64,000 nucleotides of DNA from Phoronis australis (Eukaryota; Phoronida; Phoronidae). The notes below the pieces were generated by a model. That model worked only from the letters and a program-made list of their open reading frames with translations. It was not told the DNA's origin and ran no database searches. Below are positions 1 to 15,100 of the stretch, piece by piece (the first letter of the stretch is position 1; each line of letters begins with the position of its first letter). Location of the stretch: assembly GCA_002633005.1 (NCBI GenBank), contig NMRA01000291.1:326825-390824 (forward strand), read 5' to 3'. Position numbers and translations under genes: made by a program.

Positions 1-103
1 GAAAATGAGGTAGGGTGTTTTTCTAGCTCGAAAGAACAAAATGAGTACTCTTTAAGAGCAAAATCTTTCCAACCACTTAAAAAATGAACGGCATAAAACC
101 TAC

Positions 104-179
104 GAGTTCTTGACAGATCTCCATTCCACTTTGTTGATTGGCTTACACGCGTCCGGCTTGCCGTCTCTCTCATGTCTTG
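104..179 (-). CDS. STXBP5: Tomosyn coding exon 9 (last exon in window)
   Basis: 76 bp, acceptor TTGTTTTCAG, donor AACTC|GTAGGT. It encodes RHERDGKPDACKPINKVEW and RSVKNS, matching the 'DGKKPEPCKPILKVEF' linker. The split Ser codon must be completed by an exon beyond the left window edge. Confidence 0.88.
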
Positions 180-3100
180 CTGAAAACAATAAGCAACAGA
201 AAATGCAAACACACGACGACAACTCTTTTACCATCGCGAGAGTATGAAAAAGACTTCTACATTTAATCAATTTCAATTGTGGTGGGCATGACGAGTTGAG
301 CAAACAAAAACGAAGTGCAACTTCTTCCCTTCACCAGTCTTCTGTGGTCACAGTCGACTTTTTTAAAGGAATCAATTGAACATCCCACAGCACTACAAGG
401 ACACTTTAATAGCATAAAATTGATAAAGTGTAAGCATAAGTGTAAGTCTAAGTGTATTCTGATTCTAAGTCACATGTTCCATGATCACACTTGCAAAATA
501 GGCAACTGCTGTCATCAGTCTCCGTCATAAAGTTCAGTGGAGACAGTCTCACCAAGCCCTATTGTAAAACTTTAATGGTCAATTTGATCAAGAATGCATG
601 CTGTAGTCGCAAGAATCTCGTAAAAAAGCAAGATCAAACAAGACCACAGATCATGCGAGTGAAAGGTGAGTGTTTTGCACGTATGGTCGAAACCTTAATA
701 GAGCACCCTAGCCAAATGGCAGTCACTGACAGAGGTGATTGGTCAGGATGTGGAATTATGATATAGAATTCACTGTTTCCATTCCACTAGCAATGATTGC
801 TCAGGATGCTGAATCGTGATATAGAATTCACTGTTTCCATTCCACTAGCAATGATTGGTTAGGATGTTGAATCATGGTATAAAATTCACCGTCTCCATTA
901 AACTAGCTATGACTTCTTGTCGCAGGTGCTTCACGAGCATCCGAGGCCCAGGGAATGAAGCCCAGGTGGGGGATCAGTGGTCAATGGAGGTTATGATGAC
1001 TGTGTAACCAGATGGTCACCAGTCTGTTGTAACAAAAGATGTCTAGACTCAGAGTTAACAAAATGTTAAACCAAACTGTCTGGTTCTTGCAAGATCTGTT
1101 GCTGGCAAATATCTTGGCTCTGGTCATTTCTGGTGAAATATGGCCCTGTTAAGCAGCACATTCCCATGTGCTTATTGGATGAGAATGCTACCCACAACAT
1201 TAGTGCAATTTGTGGTAATTGACCTAAGATGCACACCTTGAGAAAACTCCCGTGTGTCTTTGCTATAGCACTGTTCCCCGAGCCACAACGTTTGTAACTA
1301 AAGTAATGTGGTTAAACATATCAAATGCCAGACACTGAAAGTCTACACAACAAGAGGTATCTAACTTTTGGCTGTAGACACCAGGCAAAAGATGTCATTT
1401 TCTCAAGAACCACCATGTCTCCTTGCATACCATGTGGCATGTTGACGGCGACTGGCTTTGCCGGCTGTTTGCAGTTCCATGTGGTGAGACTGCCGTCGGT
1501 GTGACTACACATGAACTGTTTACCCTCGTGGTGCCAACAACACGACTTGAGTGCCTGCAATTAAATCATGAAATGGTGAACGAGGAATTGTACAGAGAAA
1601 ATGTCAGAGCTTAACACTTAAAGCTGTTACTAAAAAGATTCATCTATTCAGAATACATAATAAATATGAAAAGCAAAATTCTTTAGACTAAACAACAAAA
1701 TCGTTACCATGGTTTGACGGTCATTCTTAAAACTGATGTATGTCGAGTACACAGCATACAACACCATTCTACGGGGGAATCAAATTTCTAGCTCCACCCA
1801 CTACGAACATGACATCACAAGTTCAGGTACTCGACATACATCAGTTTGAGAATGACCGCCGAACCAAGGCGATTGCACAAACATAGCAAGGTAAAGATTT
1901 TGTCATCTAAGACTAAAGAACTTAGTTCCTCACTTAAAGCTGCTATATACTTGAGTTTCTATCAAAAACCAACTTCAGATTCAGATCACTTACTGTTAAT
2001 ATGAAATAGGTCTTTCATTACTGATTGAGATCAGGCTACACAAGGTGACTTATCATGATGGCTCATTTATGCCCTAAGCACGGTGTCAAGTAGAATAATG
2101 CTCTTTCAGTCCTATCCAAGCCAACAAACTGCCTCTCCTAGGAATAATGACTAAGGACAATTTCACAGCAGCAAGGGTATTTCCATCTTACTCAAGGCAT
2201 CGACTTGAAAACCATGAAAATGTCAGAGCTGAATGGTCTATTTCAGAATCGGAACAATTCTCATCAAGAAGAGTTAGAGATTTACTTTGTATGATTGAGT
2301 AACCATGACAATAATGTATTTTAAGTATTATAGTAGGAACAAAATTCACTTTTAAAGGCAAAATAACCAGGTACTGCTGCTCTCTAGTGTAATGAAAGCA
2401 TGCAAAAGACTTTCAATTGAACACAACTCTGATTTGGTGAACACAAATTCAATTACTCCATAGTGGTTCATTAATTTAAAAGCAGAGGATTAAATGCCAT
2501 TGCCAACCCCTACCATTGTTTGCTTAGTTTAAGTTCACTTTAAAATTTTAGCATTTTGACACTGGCTGGGATCAGAATTCTGCTTTATCTGGCTTTCTGA
2601 CGGATATTTCTTCGCAGTGGGAAATGTATGGAACATGTCCTTGTTCATTCATTGATATTTCAAAAGGTTTGTCTTTTTTGTACGACATTAGTACATCCTA
2701 CTGCAAAGCAATGGAAATTTGTCGCCAGGTAGGTTGAAACCTTCTGTCTGCATTACATGGGATCTGTAGGTGATGCTGAACCAAAGACCTGATTGCCATC
2801 TGGCAGGTTAGTGATTTCAGAAGTCAGCTAATCAACTAATTGAAATTTATTTCAGTAATTAAGGTCATAGATAGGCCTACTGTACAAAACCAATACCTTA
2901 CAAACTTTGGACTGTAACAAGTTGCCGCAAAGTTTAAAGGCAAAGAATACGCTAGGTTTAGAAAACAATTCAATCGTACAAAATCGTCATTTTATTAATC
3001 ATTTGCTAACACCATGAGTTCAATACTAAAGAATGACTTCTTTCAATTCATTGTGTGTACTACAATTAAAATGAAAATGGTGTCTATCCTAAATAACATA

Positions 3101-6100
3101 AATAATATAGGGAATTTACAATACAGTATTGGCAGAGAAAACTCAAGAATTTCAATGATTTCACATCAAAGCTACTAATTATGAACATACAGGTATGAAC
3201 ACAGCCTGTATAGTACCGTTGTGAATGTACAGTAAAAAATGAAAAATCAATAACATGTGATAAATGAAGTGCCCGGACTGTGTCATGGAGTCCACAAATT
3301 TAATTAAAAGTATTAGTAAAACACAGAGAACTATTACTGAACAACAGTCAAACTCGTGTATGTTACAAACAGCAGACAGGACATTGTAAGAGGCTTAGAG
3401 TGGCTCACCTTGACACAGGCAGGTAAAATCAATACAGTACTCCTAACTCCAATTCTATTAACCAGCATATCCCTACCAAGCCCATGCATCATAGACTACA
3501 TATTACGGGGTCATAAATTGAACTGTCTCAATTACAGGTAAAAATAAATAAAAGTTACAATTACATTAAGACCATATTGCAACGTGAGTACTTTTTACAG
3601 CGCACATTCTATTCAGAACATGACTGTGTCGCCACTACCAATGCTTCTGTCACAGATAACAGTAACTCTGTAAAACTATGATGGCATGCTTGAACCTAAG
3701 CATGTTTCTTTTTCAGTAAGCAAATTCCAGTATTTGATTCAATTTTTCTGTCTTTCGTTTCTTTCAGTAATTAGTCACCAACCCGAAATGAATTCCGCGG
3801 AAAAAGTTAAAAAATCAATTTACCCAAGGAAATACAATACAAATTAGCCAAAATAGATGCGTTAGGTTTCAGTTCTCTGGTAACCATTGTTGAGTTTTAG
3901 ATAACTGACATGTGAGTCTTGAGGTCAGACAAATGAGAACAGAGGTGCTTAACAGTGGACTAGATTGGTATCTGGACTGGCCTCGATTTAGAAACCGTAG
4001 TCATCTGGAGTTTAAACTAAACAGGTTTTTTTGTAAAGTTAGGGAACTATCAAATAACCGCTGAAAGTAAAATTTAATTTCCTTTACTTTGATTCACAGA
4101 CCCAATCCCTCAGGATGGGCTCTGTTGTGTAAGATTTCATTTTATCAGCTGACCAAGTTTAATGGACAAAAAACGTTGAATTCAATTGCATTCTTGGAAG
4201 GAAATCGCATCGCATGATTTACCTAGTTTTTGAATGGTTAAGCATGAATCTCACTTCAGAAGGGAGTAGGACAAGTAAAGAATAATACATATACATCGCT
4301 TCACTCAGATTATCAATTTTATGTCACCATTACAAAAGTAACAACTTATTTGGCATTAGGATAACAAATGATGAGCTGCTTTTAGATCAGTTTATATGCA
4401 CATTTTATATGCACATTTCATATGCACATTTCATATGCACATTTCATATGCACATTTTATATGCACAGTTTATGTGCACATTTTAGATGCCCATTTTATA
4501 TGCACATTTTATATGCACATTTTATATGCACATTTTAAGTATCTTGATGGCCTCTTATTTTATCGATTTTAAACCATGCGAGGGCCACCTAGAACCACCC
4601 TTCCTGTTGTGTGTGTATTATCAATGGTACACTTTCTCTCTCACTCTCTCCCGCCTCTCCGCTCCACCTCCCTTCCCTCTTTCTAACAGTGATAAATACG
4701 GCGACTGGGATAGAGTTGCCCATCTTACCCGCAACAAATAGTGCGTTATGTTCTGTTAAAAATAAGGTATTTGGCTCACTTCCACAATAACTGCAGAGCA
4801 AATTTACTGACAATTTGATGGAAAGTAATTTTGCCAAATCAATAGCTAACAACCTACTTCCTCTTCGTACTTATTGTTCAGACCAACTGGATGGAATGAG
4901 CTCGGTAGTCTCACAACTCCATTCAAAATTAAAATAAATGGTTGCAGTACCACTGTTAGTAATTTTTTCAGCAAATAACATTTAACTTAAGTCAACACCG
5001 ATTTTCTACCAGACTCATGTACAATCATTTGACAGCAATCTCACCTTCAATACATTGGAGGATGCATTGATCTTTAATTACACAGACTAAACAGTATAAC
5101 CACTAAGGGTTACTTTACTCATTAAGTGCATTCATTAAGTGATGATTAGAGAATAACCTCCCACCAAGAAACTTTGAAAGGCCCTCCTTATAATAATGTA
5201 ATTACAGTTACCAAGAAAGCCCCAGGGCATGAGATAGGCGACAACAGTGTAAGTGGTTATCACATAACCATGTTTCACCAGTTTATCACACCAGACTGAT
5301 CAATGTCTGCTAAGCAAGTTCCTTCTCCAATTTTTCAACATGTATCCCTGAAGACAGCAAGCCACCAATACACTGGCATTTTTATGGGCATTCAAAGCAT
5401 GTGAAGAACTTTGTATTCTCTTGTTATCGCTTTTCATTGGGTTTGAACTCAAACAAGTAGGTGAACATAAACTCGGGACTTCATGGAGGCAATTAACTGC
5501 GCTACATTCCAACAGAGGTCACACGCTGTTCATCAGCCTTGATATTTCAAACTGGTCTCGAAAAGAAAACACTGTTTCAAGAATCGCCCAGTTTGATTAA
5601 AACAAGGATGGTTTGGTAGGGGCATGCCACCAACTCAAAATGGTACTGTGCTGTCTTGGATATTGTTTTGGGTGGGAATTAAGGAGTTAGGTACTGTCTC
5701 AGACCAAGTTTTCCAAATTACATATTCTATTGGGTACCCACTTTCCAGACCCCACTATTAACGTTGGTCTGGATTTTGAGTATGCACTGGCACTCCATAC
5801 CCACTATATGGAAGATAACTCCCAAAGTTAATTACCTCTGTGCACTGGTATCGGTGTTCTGCTGTTTTCCCCTTGAGATTCCATAGAACGACGCAGCCAG
5901 ACTCGAAACCTATCAGCAACTACAACACAATAACTATGACAGTAACACCTAACCAATCAAGAACACACCATGGCTAAGTCAAAATGAAATGGCTTCAAAA
6001 ACACATTTTTCTAAAAACTCAAACTGACCCATTCTTGTAAGTTAATTTAGGATTATCAAGATTGAAACTACAACTTTTTCTTTTAAAAGATTTATTCTAA

Positions 6101-9100
6101 TGACATAGGCCCTGAATAACGGTAACCATTATTTTTACAGGGGCCTCAACAAAGAAGTAAGCAACTGAATTTCTTGTCCATGCCATTTTCATAAGAATAA
6201 GTCATTTACAACAATAAGTTATTGATAATTAATGGATTCAGAACAAGGGATACACAATCTATAAATTGCCATTCCGTGCATGATAAATCCTCAAAAATAA
6301 CCGCATGAACACATAAAACTTGTAAACAATGCCTGTGCTGGCAACCGGTCACAGCTGAAACTCGAGTGTACTCAACACCAGTCACATCATCTACTTACTT
6401 TGGTCGGGTCCATGGGGTTATCGCTCAAATGAACCACTGGCCCTGGATGGGTTTTTCTCGACCTAGATGAAATGTAAAGTATGGCAGTGAGATAGGCACA
6501 TCAACTATAAACAGTAACTTTTCTGCTATTTTCCACCAAAATAATCGACATAACTTTTTGATTTTTCATGGACGGACTACATCGTTACTTTTATTAAAGC
6601 GCCGCATGCTAGGGGTACAGTGTAGACCAACCTCTTCATGAAGTGAATTTTCTAGAAACTTTTCATGAGAATTTGGATAAAAATAAAAAAAAAACCATGT
6701 CCACCATGTTTTGTGATAAACATGTTAAAAATTATCACACGGCAAAAAAACACTCCGTCTCAAGTGCTAAAGCACGTTTTAGACATATGATTTCCATATT
6801 CATGTTTAATTCAAATCCTAATCACAAAATTTCCCAGAGTCATTTCAGGCCATCTTTCTAAAAACATTGAGAGAAAACTTTTCTCAATATCTCGATATCA
6901 TTGAATGAGATTAATTAAAAATGTCTAACATATGTTTTCACCGTAACAAGATATTTGTTTAATATTAAATGGAAGTGATTCTGACTATATGGCCCAGGAA
7001 ACGGCGTCATTCTCTCTTAAAAAAACCATGTGGTATACACACTTCACTGACTTCAACAAAAACCATTCACCCATAGGACACCCTACATGATATTGAGACT
7101 CTATCGCGATCAGCCAAACAAAAGAAAACTTCGTATATGGATGTTCATGAAACACGAGTCATGACCACACTACAACTTTCAATGTAGCCTAGAACAACAT
7201 ACTCCCAGTTAGCCGAGCATCAACTACACAACCCACATCTTGAGGCAAAATACAGCAAAAACAGGACGAGACATATGTATGCAGGTGGTGATTCTGCCTT
7301 GCCAACAGTTTGGCATCCATACTTCAACCACTTGCGCAGGAACAACTACTAAACCTCAGTGACAATTTGTTCCAGTATTAGCTTATTGTAGGATAACCCA
7401 TACTGAGGAGGCAGTGTGGCCTGGTTGATAAGTGCCCGCTTTCTTTACTCGAGGTCGTGGGTTCAAGTCCCACCAGGTCACACTGCTAAACCCTTGAGCC
7501 AGGTTTCTAGCTCCTCACCTCGGTTTTAACCATATATTAATAAAGCATAAAAATATTTCCAGGTGATCAGTGCAATGGGCCCACATGCGAGGCCTGCGCC
7601 CGTCTGATACAACGTGTATCAGGCTGCCTGCAATTATTTTTTTATAACCCACACTGTGGACGGCACTACACTTTGACTAGTGCAACCAAATGTACTTCAC
7701 AGTCAGTTGCTATGTTGAAAAATCGACTTGTTATGAACTCCATACAACATGACCTATAATGTCAAACACTTAACANNNNNNNNNNNNNNNNNNNNNNNNN
7801 NNNNNNNNNNNNNNNNNNNNNNNNNNNNNNNNNNNNNNNNNNNNNNNNNNNNNNNNNNNNNNNNNNNNNNNNNNNNNNNNNNNNNNNNNNNNNNNNNNNN
7901 NNNNNNNNNNNNNNNNNNNNNNGAGGAGGCAGTGTGGCCTGGTTGATAAGTGCCCGCTTTCTTTACTCGAGGTCGTGGGTTCAAGTCCCACCAGGTCACA
8001 CTGCTAAACCCTTGAGCCAGGTTTCTAGCTCCTCAGCTCGGTTTTAACCATATATTAATAAAGCATAAAAATATTTCCAGGTAATCAGTGCAATGGGCCC
8101 ACATGCGAGGCCTGCGCACGTCTGATACAACGTGTATCAGGCTGCCTGCAATTATTTTTTTTATAACCCACACTGTGGACGGCACTACACTTTGACTAGT
8201 GCAACCAAATGTACTTCACAGTCAGTTGCTATGTTGAAAAATCGACTTGTTATGAACTCCATACAACATGACCTATAATGTCAAACACTTAACACAGGAA
8301 AGCGACAGCCGCTTGACCCATTTTCAAAGTCCGGAATCCACGACAAAACACAATCTATATTAGTCATGGAAATTTTAGACGTTGCACATCTTGTGTCAAC
8401 TATTTAAATACCGCACTGCATAACAGTGGAAATTTGAAAGAATTAGTAAAAACAGAACAGAAAAAAAAAACAAGAACCCAAAACGCAGTCCACCAACTAC
8501 CCATTGCTACCATGAGGCAAGTTGTACGTCATAACCTCGCCATCATGTCATAAAATGGCTGCTGACGACTTATGCAGCTCCTTTGAAAACCAGAATGAAG
8601 CTTTTTGCTGCTGGTCGGAACCTTTCTTCAGTTGTTTAAGAGTTAGTCTCCCAAATTACACGTCATGAAATCATGGACCAAATGGAGGTCACTGATTACT
8701 TTCACAGAAAAATTCACTACCGCTAACTCGATTCATTCGAGATTAAAATTTGCGATTTCCACTAGATCTGGGAGCGCAACGTGGGAGTTTCAATTATTGC
8801 CACAAGTTGTAAAGTTCAATTAAGCGCATTAACAAGAATGGCCAAAGCAAGCTGACACAGAGAGAAGCGGGCTGGTCAAATTATTGGCTCTCGCCTACCG
8901 ATGAATCCTCAGAGAAATCAGCCTTTATCTGCCTTGATGCACAACCAATTCTCACCGGGTCTCCTGATAAGACAGGTCCCAGAAACAACTGTCGAATCAA
9001 TAGAACTAATTTCAGATGAACAGGGAACTCTGGCTGCATCTGTACACCACAGATCAACAGTTGGAAGCATCACTTTGATACACACACAAAATGAAGGGTC

Positions 9101-12100
9101 TCCTGGTTTCAGTGGCCACGCATTTTTCAAAAGGAATGATTGACTAATAGGTCAAAGAGCAAAGGTCAAGCGGTCAACAGTGTCATTTTCTGGTTATAAC
9201 CTAGAGCAAACAACTCGTAAAATGACGCAGCATACTTCGGCCTCATTACAATTGTAGATTTTTTACGACGAAAAAATATGAAAGGAATACGACTATCATC
9301 ACTGGCTGCTTTAATATAGCTCAAGAACATTAATTGCATTTCAAATACTGAGGAAGATCATACATAGCAAAAGCTAAGTTCAGTAATGACTATCAACATA
9401 CAATCTCCCACTCGAAATGGTAACCTTTGACCCCAACTAGGCAACACAGACTGCAAAAACATGGACACATGGCAATTTGTCCAAAAACAGGGTGGCTTGT
9501 GAAATTTATTTCAACAGAACATGTCTTCTATCCACACTAAAACATGCTTTATCAACCAGTCCTAGGGCATTAAATATGTTGTCATTTAAATGTGATTTAT
9601 GAATATTTGATTAGGCGATAAGACTAGACAAATGTCATTGAACATCAGGATTCAGAAGAAGTGAAAAATCATTTGTCGAGTTTTGTAAATAACCAACTCA
9701 GGAAACAATGTAGAGGACAGTGAAGTTTTCCTTATTTTCCATATGTTTTAAACATATAACATAAGTAGAGTAAAATAAGTGCTTCTATGTCTTTTCAAGT
9801 TCCAGGCCATAGCTAGCACCAGACAATACTTTGAAAAGTTGTTGGTCTTCACTGAGGACGAAAAATGAGAAATTATCAATGAAAGTAATTACATTTGTCT
9901 GGGATTGGTGACATTTTACTAAACTATGAAGCTATAATTAGGTTTGTGTTTGAAAAAAAGCATAGCAACCAATTTATCGAATTCATTCAAATGAAACTAA
10001 ATAATTGGTGACAGTTGCAAATTTTAGTAAACTCATCGTTTAAAGTGGCATTTCGCTGTCATTGTTGAATTCTTAACCAAAGCACTTAAGGGTTTAAAAA
10101 TATTACCACGCTCATCTGATCTTGAATTTATTACCAAATGAGCTGGCAACTGGCATTACAAAAGTCTGCACTTGGTTTCATCTCCACACAAGTTCCTAAA
10201 TCAAGGCTCAATACAGATAATATCAATACAGTCCATTATCAAGCTTTCTGATGACCTCTTGTCCAACAGCAGGACTGGCAGGCCAGTTACCTAGCATGGA
10301 TCAAAGAGTTACTAAAACCATTCCCCAAAAGGTACTAGAGAAGTGAAAACTAAGGCATTAACTTTGGCTAATTTTTATCATATTTCTTTGGGTAAAAAAG
10401 ATCCCAATTCAACTTTTTTACCAGGACTTCTATTTCAGAAGTCAAACAAGTTTGAAATCAACAGTTTTAGTACATAATATATTAATTTAATTTAGCCTAT
10501 TGGAGCGAAGACATTGCAAATGTGGTAATTGCTTTACTCCAAACAATAGGACTTAAGATCAAATTTCCTAAAAAACAGACCTCTTGGCTGACATCACAAC
10601 TTGGGAGTCTGTCATTTGCACCAATACTGACACCTGTATTTTCAAGATAATATAAGAAAAAATGGAACTGCAGTTAATTTCAATTTCAGCATAAGTTGGT
10701 TAGGCAAATTTGTAACTGGTCCTGAGTGGAAGGCTGATTGCCTTGTGGAGGTGATGTAGAGACCCAGATTTTCCGTTTTAAAAACAAAGAAATTTCATTT
10801 GATTCCACTTTGAAAATACAGCAAAATTTCGTTTACTACTTCAAAGAAATAAAAGAGCACCCACAACTACATAGCAAATGGTAAAAAAGAGCAGGTGGTC
10901 TGATGTCTTTTCCAAAGCATCAGAGGTCAAGGGGCCATATGGTTGGGCCCACAGTACGAAACACCGGAGTTAAATTTACAAGAACCCTTATATCGAACAG
11001 GTTCTTCGTAAAAGAAGTTTTCAAGTCTGCCTGTTTTTCAAGAAAATGGACAAACTTCCATTATTTGCAATGCATTAAATGTTGTAAGCATGAAATGGTG
11101 CCATCCAGGAACTTGCTATTGAGCCTATAGGAGCTGCTTTTACACAGAGGAACAGTTGTCACGGTGCAAGTTGTCACGGTGCAAGTTGTCACAGGGGGCC
11201 TTGATCCACTTTACTCGCATTTACATATTAGATTGTAAATTAGATGAAGACTATGTGCGTATGCTCTCATAAACAATAGCTAATGACCAAACCACTTGGA
11301 ATGCTAGTCAATCCCGTGTGTGTGTGATATTACGCAAGTCTTGTCCCACTTTGTGTTTAGACGTGTAGTTGAAACTGAAGCAACTGTTTGAGTACAACTT
11401 GCTTTACTTCTCAAACTTGTATCAAAAATGGCCACCACAGTGTCAACTATACTCTGTGTCAGTCATGCACTTGTGCCTGATCAGCTGTTCTGTGTTAGTT
11501 TCCCCGTAACAATTGTCTTCTACGTAAATGCGGCAAGACTGCATCCGATGTTTAGCTAACGGTATGTTTGTAGGAATGTTAGTATTCTGACAAGATAAGT
11601 TCGGTCTGAGCTAGAAATCGACTGGTGCCATATCCCAGCCATTCATCTCTATATCAAGTATATATATAAAAATACTGTCACGCCATACTGACAATAATTA
11701 AACCAAAGTGGCCAACAGGAGGTGCTATGGTAGTCTGGTACCTGTGCGTGTACACTATGTATCTGAGTCAAGTTAAATCAACATGTGGCCAGACATTTTG
11801 CCAATAATTTATGGACAAGCAATATCTGTGAAGTACTTTGATTCATACTCACAACTCTATAGCTTTGTTCCAGTTGATCACGTAACCGGACAGTATGAAA
11901 GACTCTAAGTTGACGACGTGCACATTTCCACGCTCTGTACCCACGTACAGCCATTTGCTTTGGAACGGCAAGTGGCAATAGGTCAACCTGAGTGATAAGC
12001 AGATGGGTAACAGACTAGTGACACACGAGATGGTGAAACCATTTACGTCATATACGAAGCCATTATCAAAATTTTTAAGTATCTGTGTGCGTTCATATAT

Positions 12101-15100
12101 TGCATTGTTCAATTAGATTTGTTCCACTTTGACATGGTCCAATTATTGTTGAACATACATATCACATACTTGTTGATATTTAGCTATCTTCATAATAACA
12201 TGAATTAGAATGTTCCCTGAAACCATGATGGTACATCATATACAAGTGCCTTGAGTGACACCTACCTTTCTCTCTGGAACTTGAGAGTGTTGACAATCTT
12301 TGGGCATTTTTGCAGGTAGTTCCACAAATTTAATGTATCATCAGAACATATAGTAATTAGGGCACCCTAGTGGAGAAAATGGGAAACGTCAAACGTTGTG
12401 AGCAATATAACAACTCCTAGTTTCTGCATATACCATTATGGAAATGCAACCATCCTTCAACAAGATGTCTGTCTATTCAACCATATCATGAATAAATGGA
12501 TCGCACAACTCTCAAAACTTTCGAAGCAGTTAATCTTAACACGCCAAGTGTTCACAAAATGAGAGTGTCACTGACTGGGAGTTCCCGCAAAAGTAAACTA
12601 CGGAAATTGAACATTACTATGCTCCATTTGAGCAAGATAATACACATTATGTAGTAAATGCTGTAACAATAGGCATAATATAAACTTTTCAATGTCCAAG
12701 ATAGATTTTGCAAATAAGCTGCGGGTAAACCCAAAACACAAATATGCACTTGCAGATTTGAGTAACTTGGAATTCAACTTTTGAGTTGGAGAATTATGGG
12801 TGTAATTTACAACCCAAGAAATATTTTTGTGACGCGGGAAGATCAAGAACGATCTTCCAACAACATGCAAGACTTACCTCATTGACCATGAAGAGTATCT
12901 GCGTAATGGCGACATCCTCTTCATGCCAAATGTGCCGGTCCACGCCAGGCCGGCCAAAGCTATGGTCTGGTTAAGGAATGTTTCACAAGATCACAATGAC
13001 ATTTGCCACCACTCCACCAAAAATTACGCCACTCTTTATAAAACTCAATCGACTCTGAACTTGATAGAACAATTGTCTGGGCCAAAAATGGTCATAATGG
13101 ACAATAGATCAGATGATTATCATGAATGTCTGCTTTTCCCATTACCCAATCACAAGATGGTGTCAATCAACGACATGCTGCTTGACATTAACCAGTGAGA
13201 ACCCGATGATTGCCAGCCAGTTTCAAAAAGTCACAAAACATCAATGTCAATCATCTGTGCCCGGATCGAGTCTAATCTTTTTACTCGAAATTGAACTAAA
13301 AATATTTTTTAAATTTTATATTCTCTCTTAATACCAACTACTAATTATCTAGCATTTTGTGTTTTAGCATATTGTAGATTATGCAAATGAGGGTATTATA
13401 ACTCCAAATTCTCACTTGATGATCCCTAGATTAGAGCCACGGACTCAAATGAGAACTTTTGACTAATAACTTGAGATAATACTCAAAACGTGTAGCTCTA
13501 GTGCAAGCGGATCATCAAGTGTAAAACGGGATTAGTCATCCGATGTAAACCAAAATATAATGGAGTACAGAGCATTCCGACCTTTAGTTGGACTTTGTAC
13601 TGAAGTAGAATGGAAAATGTAACAAACAACTCAGAATTCAAGCAACTTTAGTGCCACCTATGATCATGTTAGGCCATGGGGACAAAACTAAAATGGCAGG
13701 ATCAGCCAAGCAATAGGACGCTGAAAGATTTGGATTCTTTTTAATTGTGTTAAGTCACGATTCAAAGAAAATTCACAAGAGTCTAAATAGCATTACGTTA
13801 CACTTCGATGAAGCACGTAACATGTTTTACGAGTTGTCAATCTGCATTGCATTGTGGGAAAATTAGAAGTTGGTGACGAGTTGAATGGGATGTAGTGTGT
13901 GTTATTGAGGCTTGATTAATAATGCTAGCAGTGCTAACAAAATGATGGAAAGAGAGGTGGATACAGTACTTAACCCTGGCTGACCTCAGCAAACGCTAAG
14001 AACATGTTTTGACTGATAAAGCAGCCACCAAGTTAACACCCAGCAAATTATGCTTTGGGTAATTGTGTCAATCATGTTTGAACACTAGGAAAATGGCTTG
14101 AACCAGCCCGTTTGCCCGTTAGGAAAAAGAAAACGTGGTATGGTAAGAAAATTTGTAAATTACACTCCTGTGTGTAACTCCTGCTAGTAACTGTCATTAT
14201 TCTACATGAACAGACACAAGTTAAGGATTGTCAGCACTTTATGGCAAATCACAAAACATTCAAAATTCAAAATAAAATTCTAGTTTAAAAAAACAATTTA
14301 ATGCTGAGAGAATTATTTCTAAATAGGTTGGCTATAGTTAAACTCACTTTATGAAGTTTTAAATTAAAATGAAACATTAAAAAATATTCTTAAATGTATT
14401 TCGTACAATTTCCATCAAAATCAAACTTCCTGCTACAACTTGAAAGAGTATAGAACGTTTGTTAAAATAATAAAATGCAAATTTTAAGACCTTTCCAGAA
14501 ATGTATCCACCCAAAAACCCCTAAACAAAAACGAAAACAACCACGGAAACAGAAAATGGACAGATGCGATAATTGACACTTTTATAGTCTTTCAAGAAAC
14601 ACAATGGCAATATTGTCACAAAGAATGGATTTCTAGTAGACCAACAACAGAGTCGATTGCAAGGAGACATAATCATAAAGTTAGAGCAAATATTGAACTG
14701 GGTTGAGTGAGTATGATCGGAGGGACTGATCAATACTTAATGCTCTTGTTAACCAGCCAGTTGTAATTTTCTTTTGTCAATATGCTGGCTAGGTGTACTG
14801 GCATTGTGCTGTCTCAGATGCTAAGGAACCTCAGCAATGATGCTTTATGACTGCACTCGGAGATTTCACCTATACTCCCTTTCCCATACGGTTAACTCCG
14901 CTACTACCAGTCTCCTCAACTGTTAACACCAAAGGCCCTTTCCTGTACTGTAACAGTTAACTACGCTACTATGGAAGCTTCGACGTCAACAGTGGTTAAC
15001 CGCGAAGTTAAGCGGTACTGTTCCCATGATGATGTCAGGTTCGGAATTATTCCAACAACTAATTCCGCAGAGTTATCGCAAGACAGTTGAGTATTGGCTT

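Larger units (their letters stand above)
1555..5835 (-). other. Tomosyn intron 7
   Basis: 4.3 kb intron. It contains a 176-bp inverted-repeat element (1699-1874) and a 14-bp minisatellite (4391-4537). No further coding signal was seen. Confidence 0.85.
6463..11852 (-). other. Tomosyn intron 5 with SINE copies and assembly gap
   Basis: 5.4 kb intron. It holds two near-identical copies of a tRNA-derived SINE with flanking DNA on either side of an N gap (7405-8293) and a small 15-bp tandem repeat at 11154-11195. Elsewhere nothing recognisable. Confidence 0.8.

Noticed and set aside
4391-4537. CRISPR-like regular array
   Set aside because: Units are contiguous 14-mers without spacers, in an animal genome; a minisatellite.
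4487-4852. Overlapping open frames of 84 and 87 residues on opposite strands
   Set aside because: The plus frame starts in the 14-bp minisatellite; both lie within a tomosyn intron and have no family signature or splice context.
7409-7485. Functional tRNA gene
   Set aside because: The T arm is perfect, but the anticodon arm does not fold and the sequence continues into a SINE tail.
7749-7999. Open frames on both strands across the gap
   Set aside because: They consist mostly of N; the flanks are SINE sequence.
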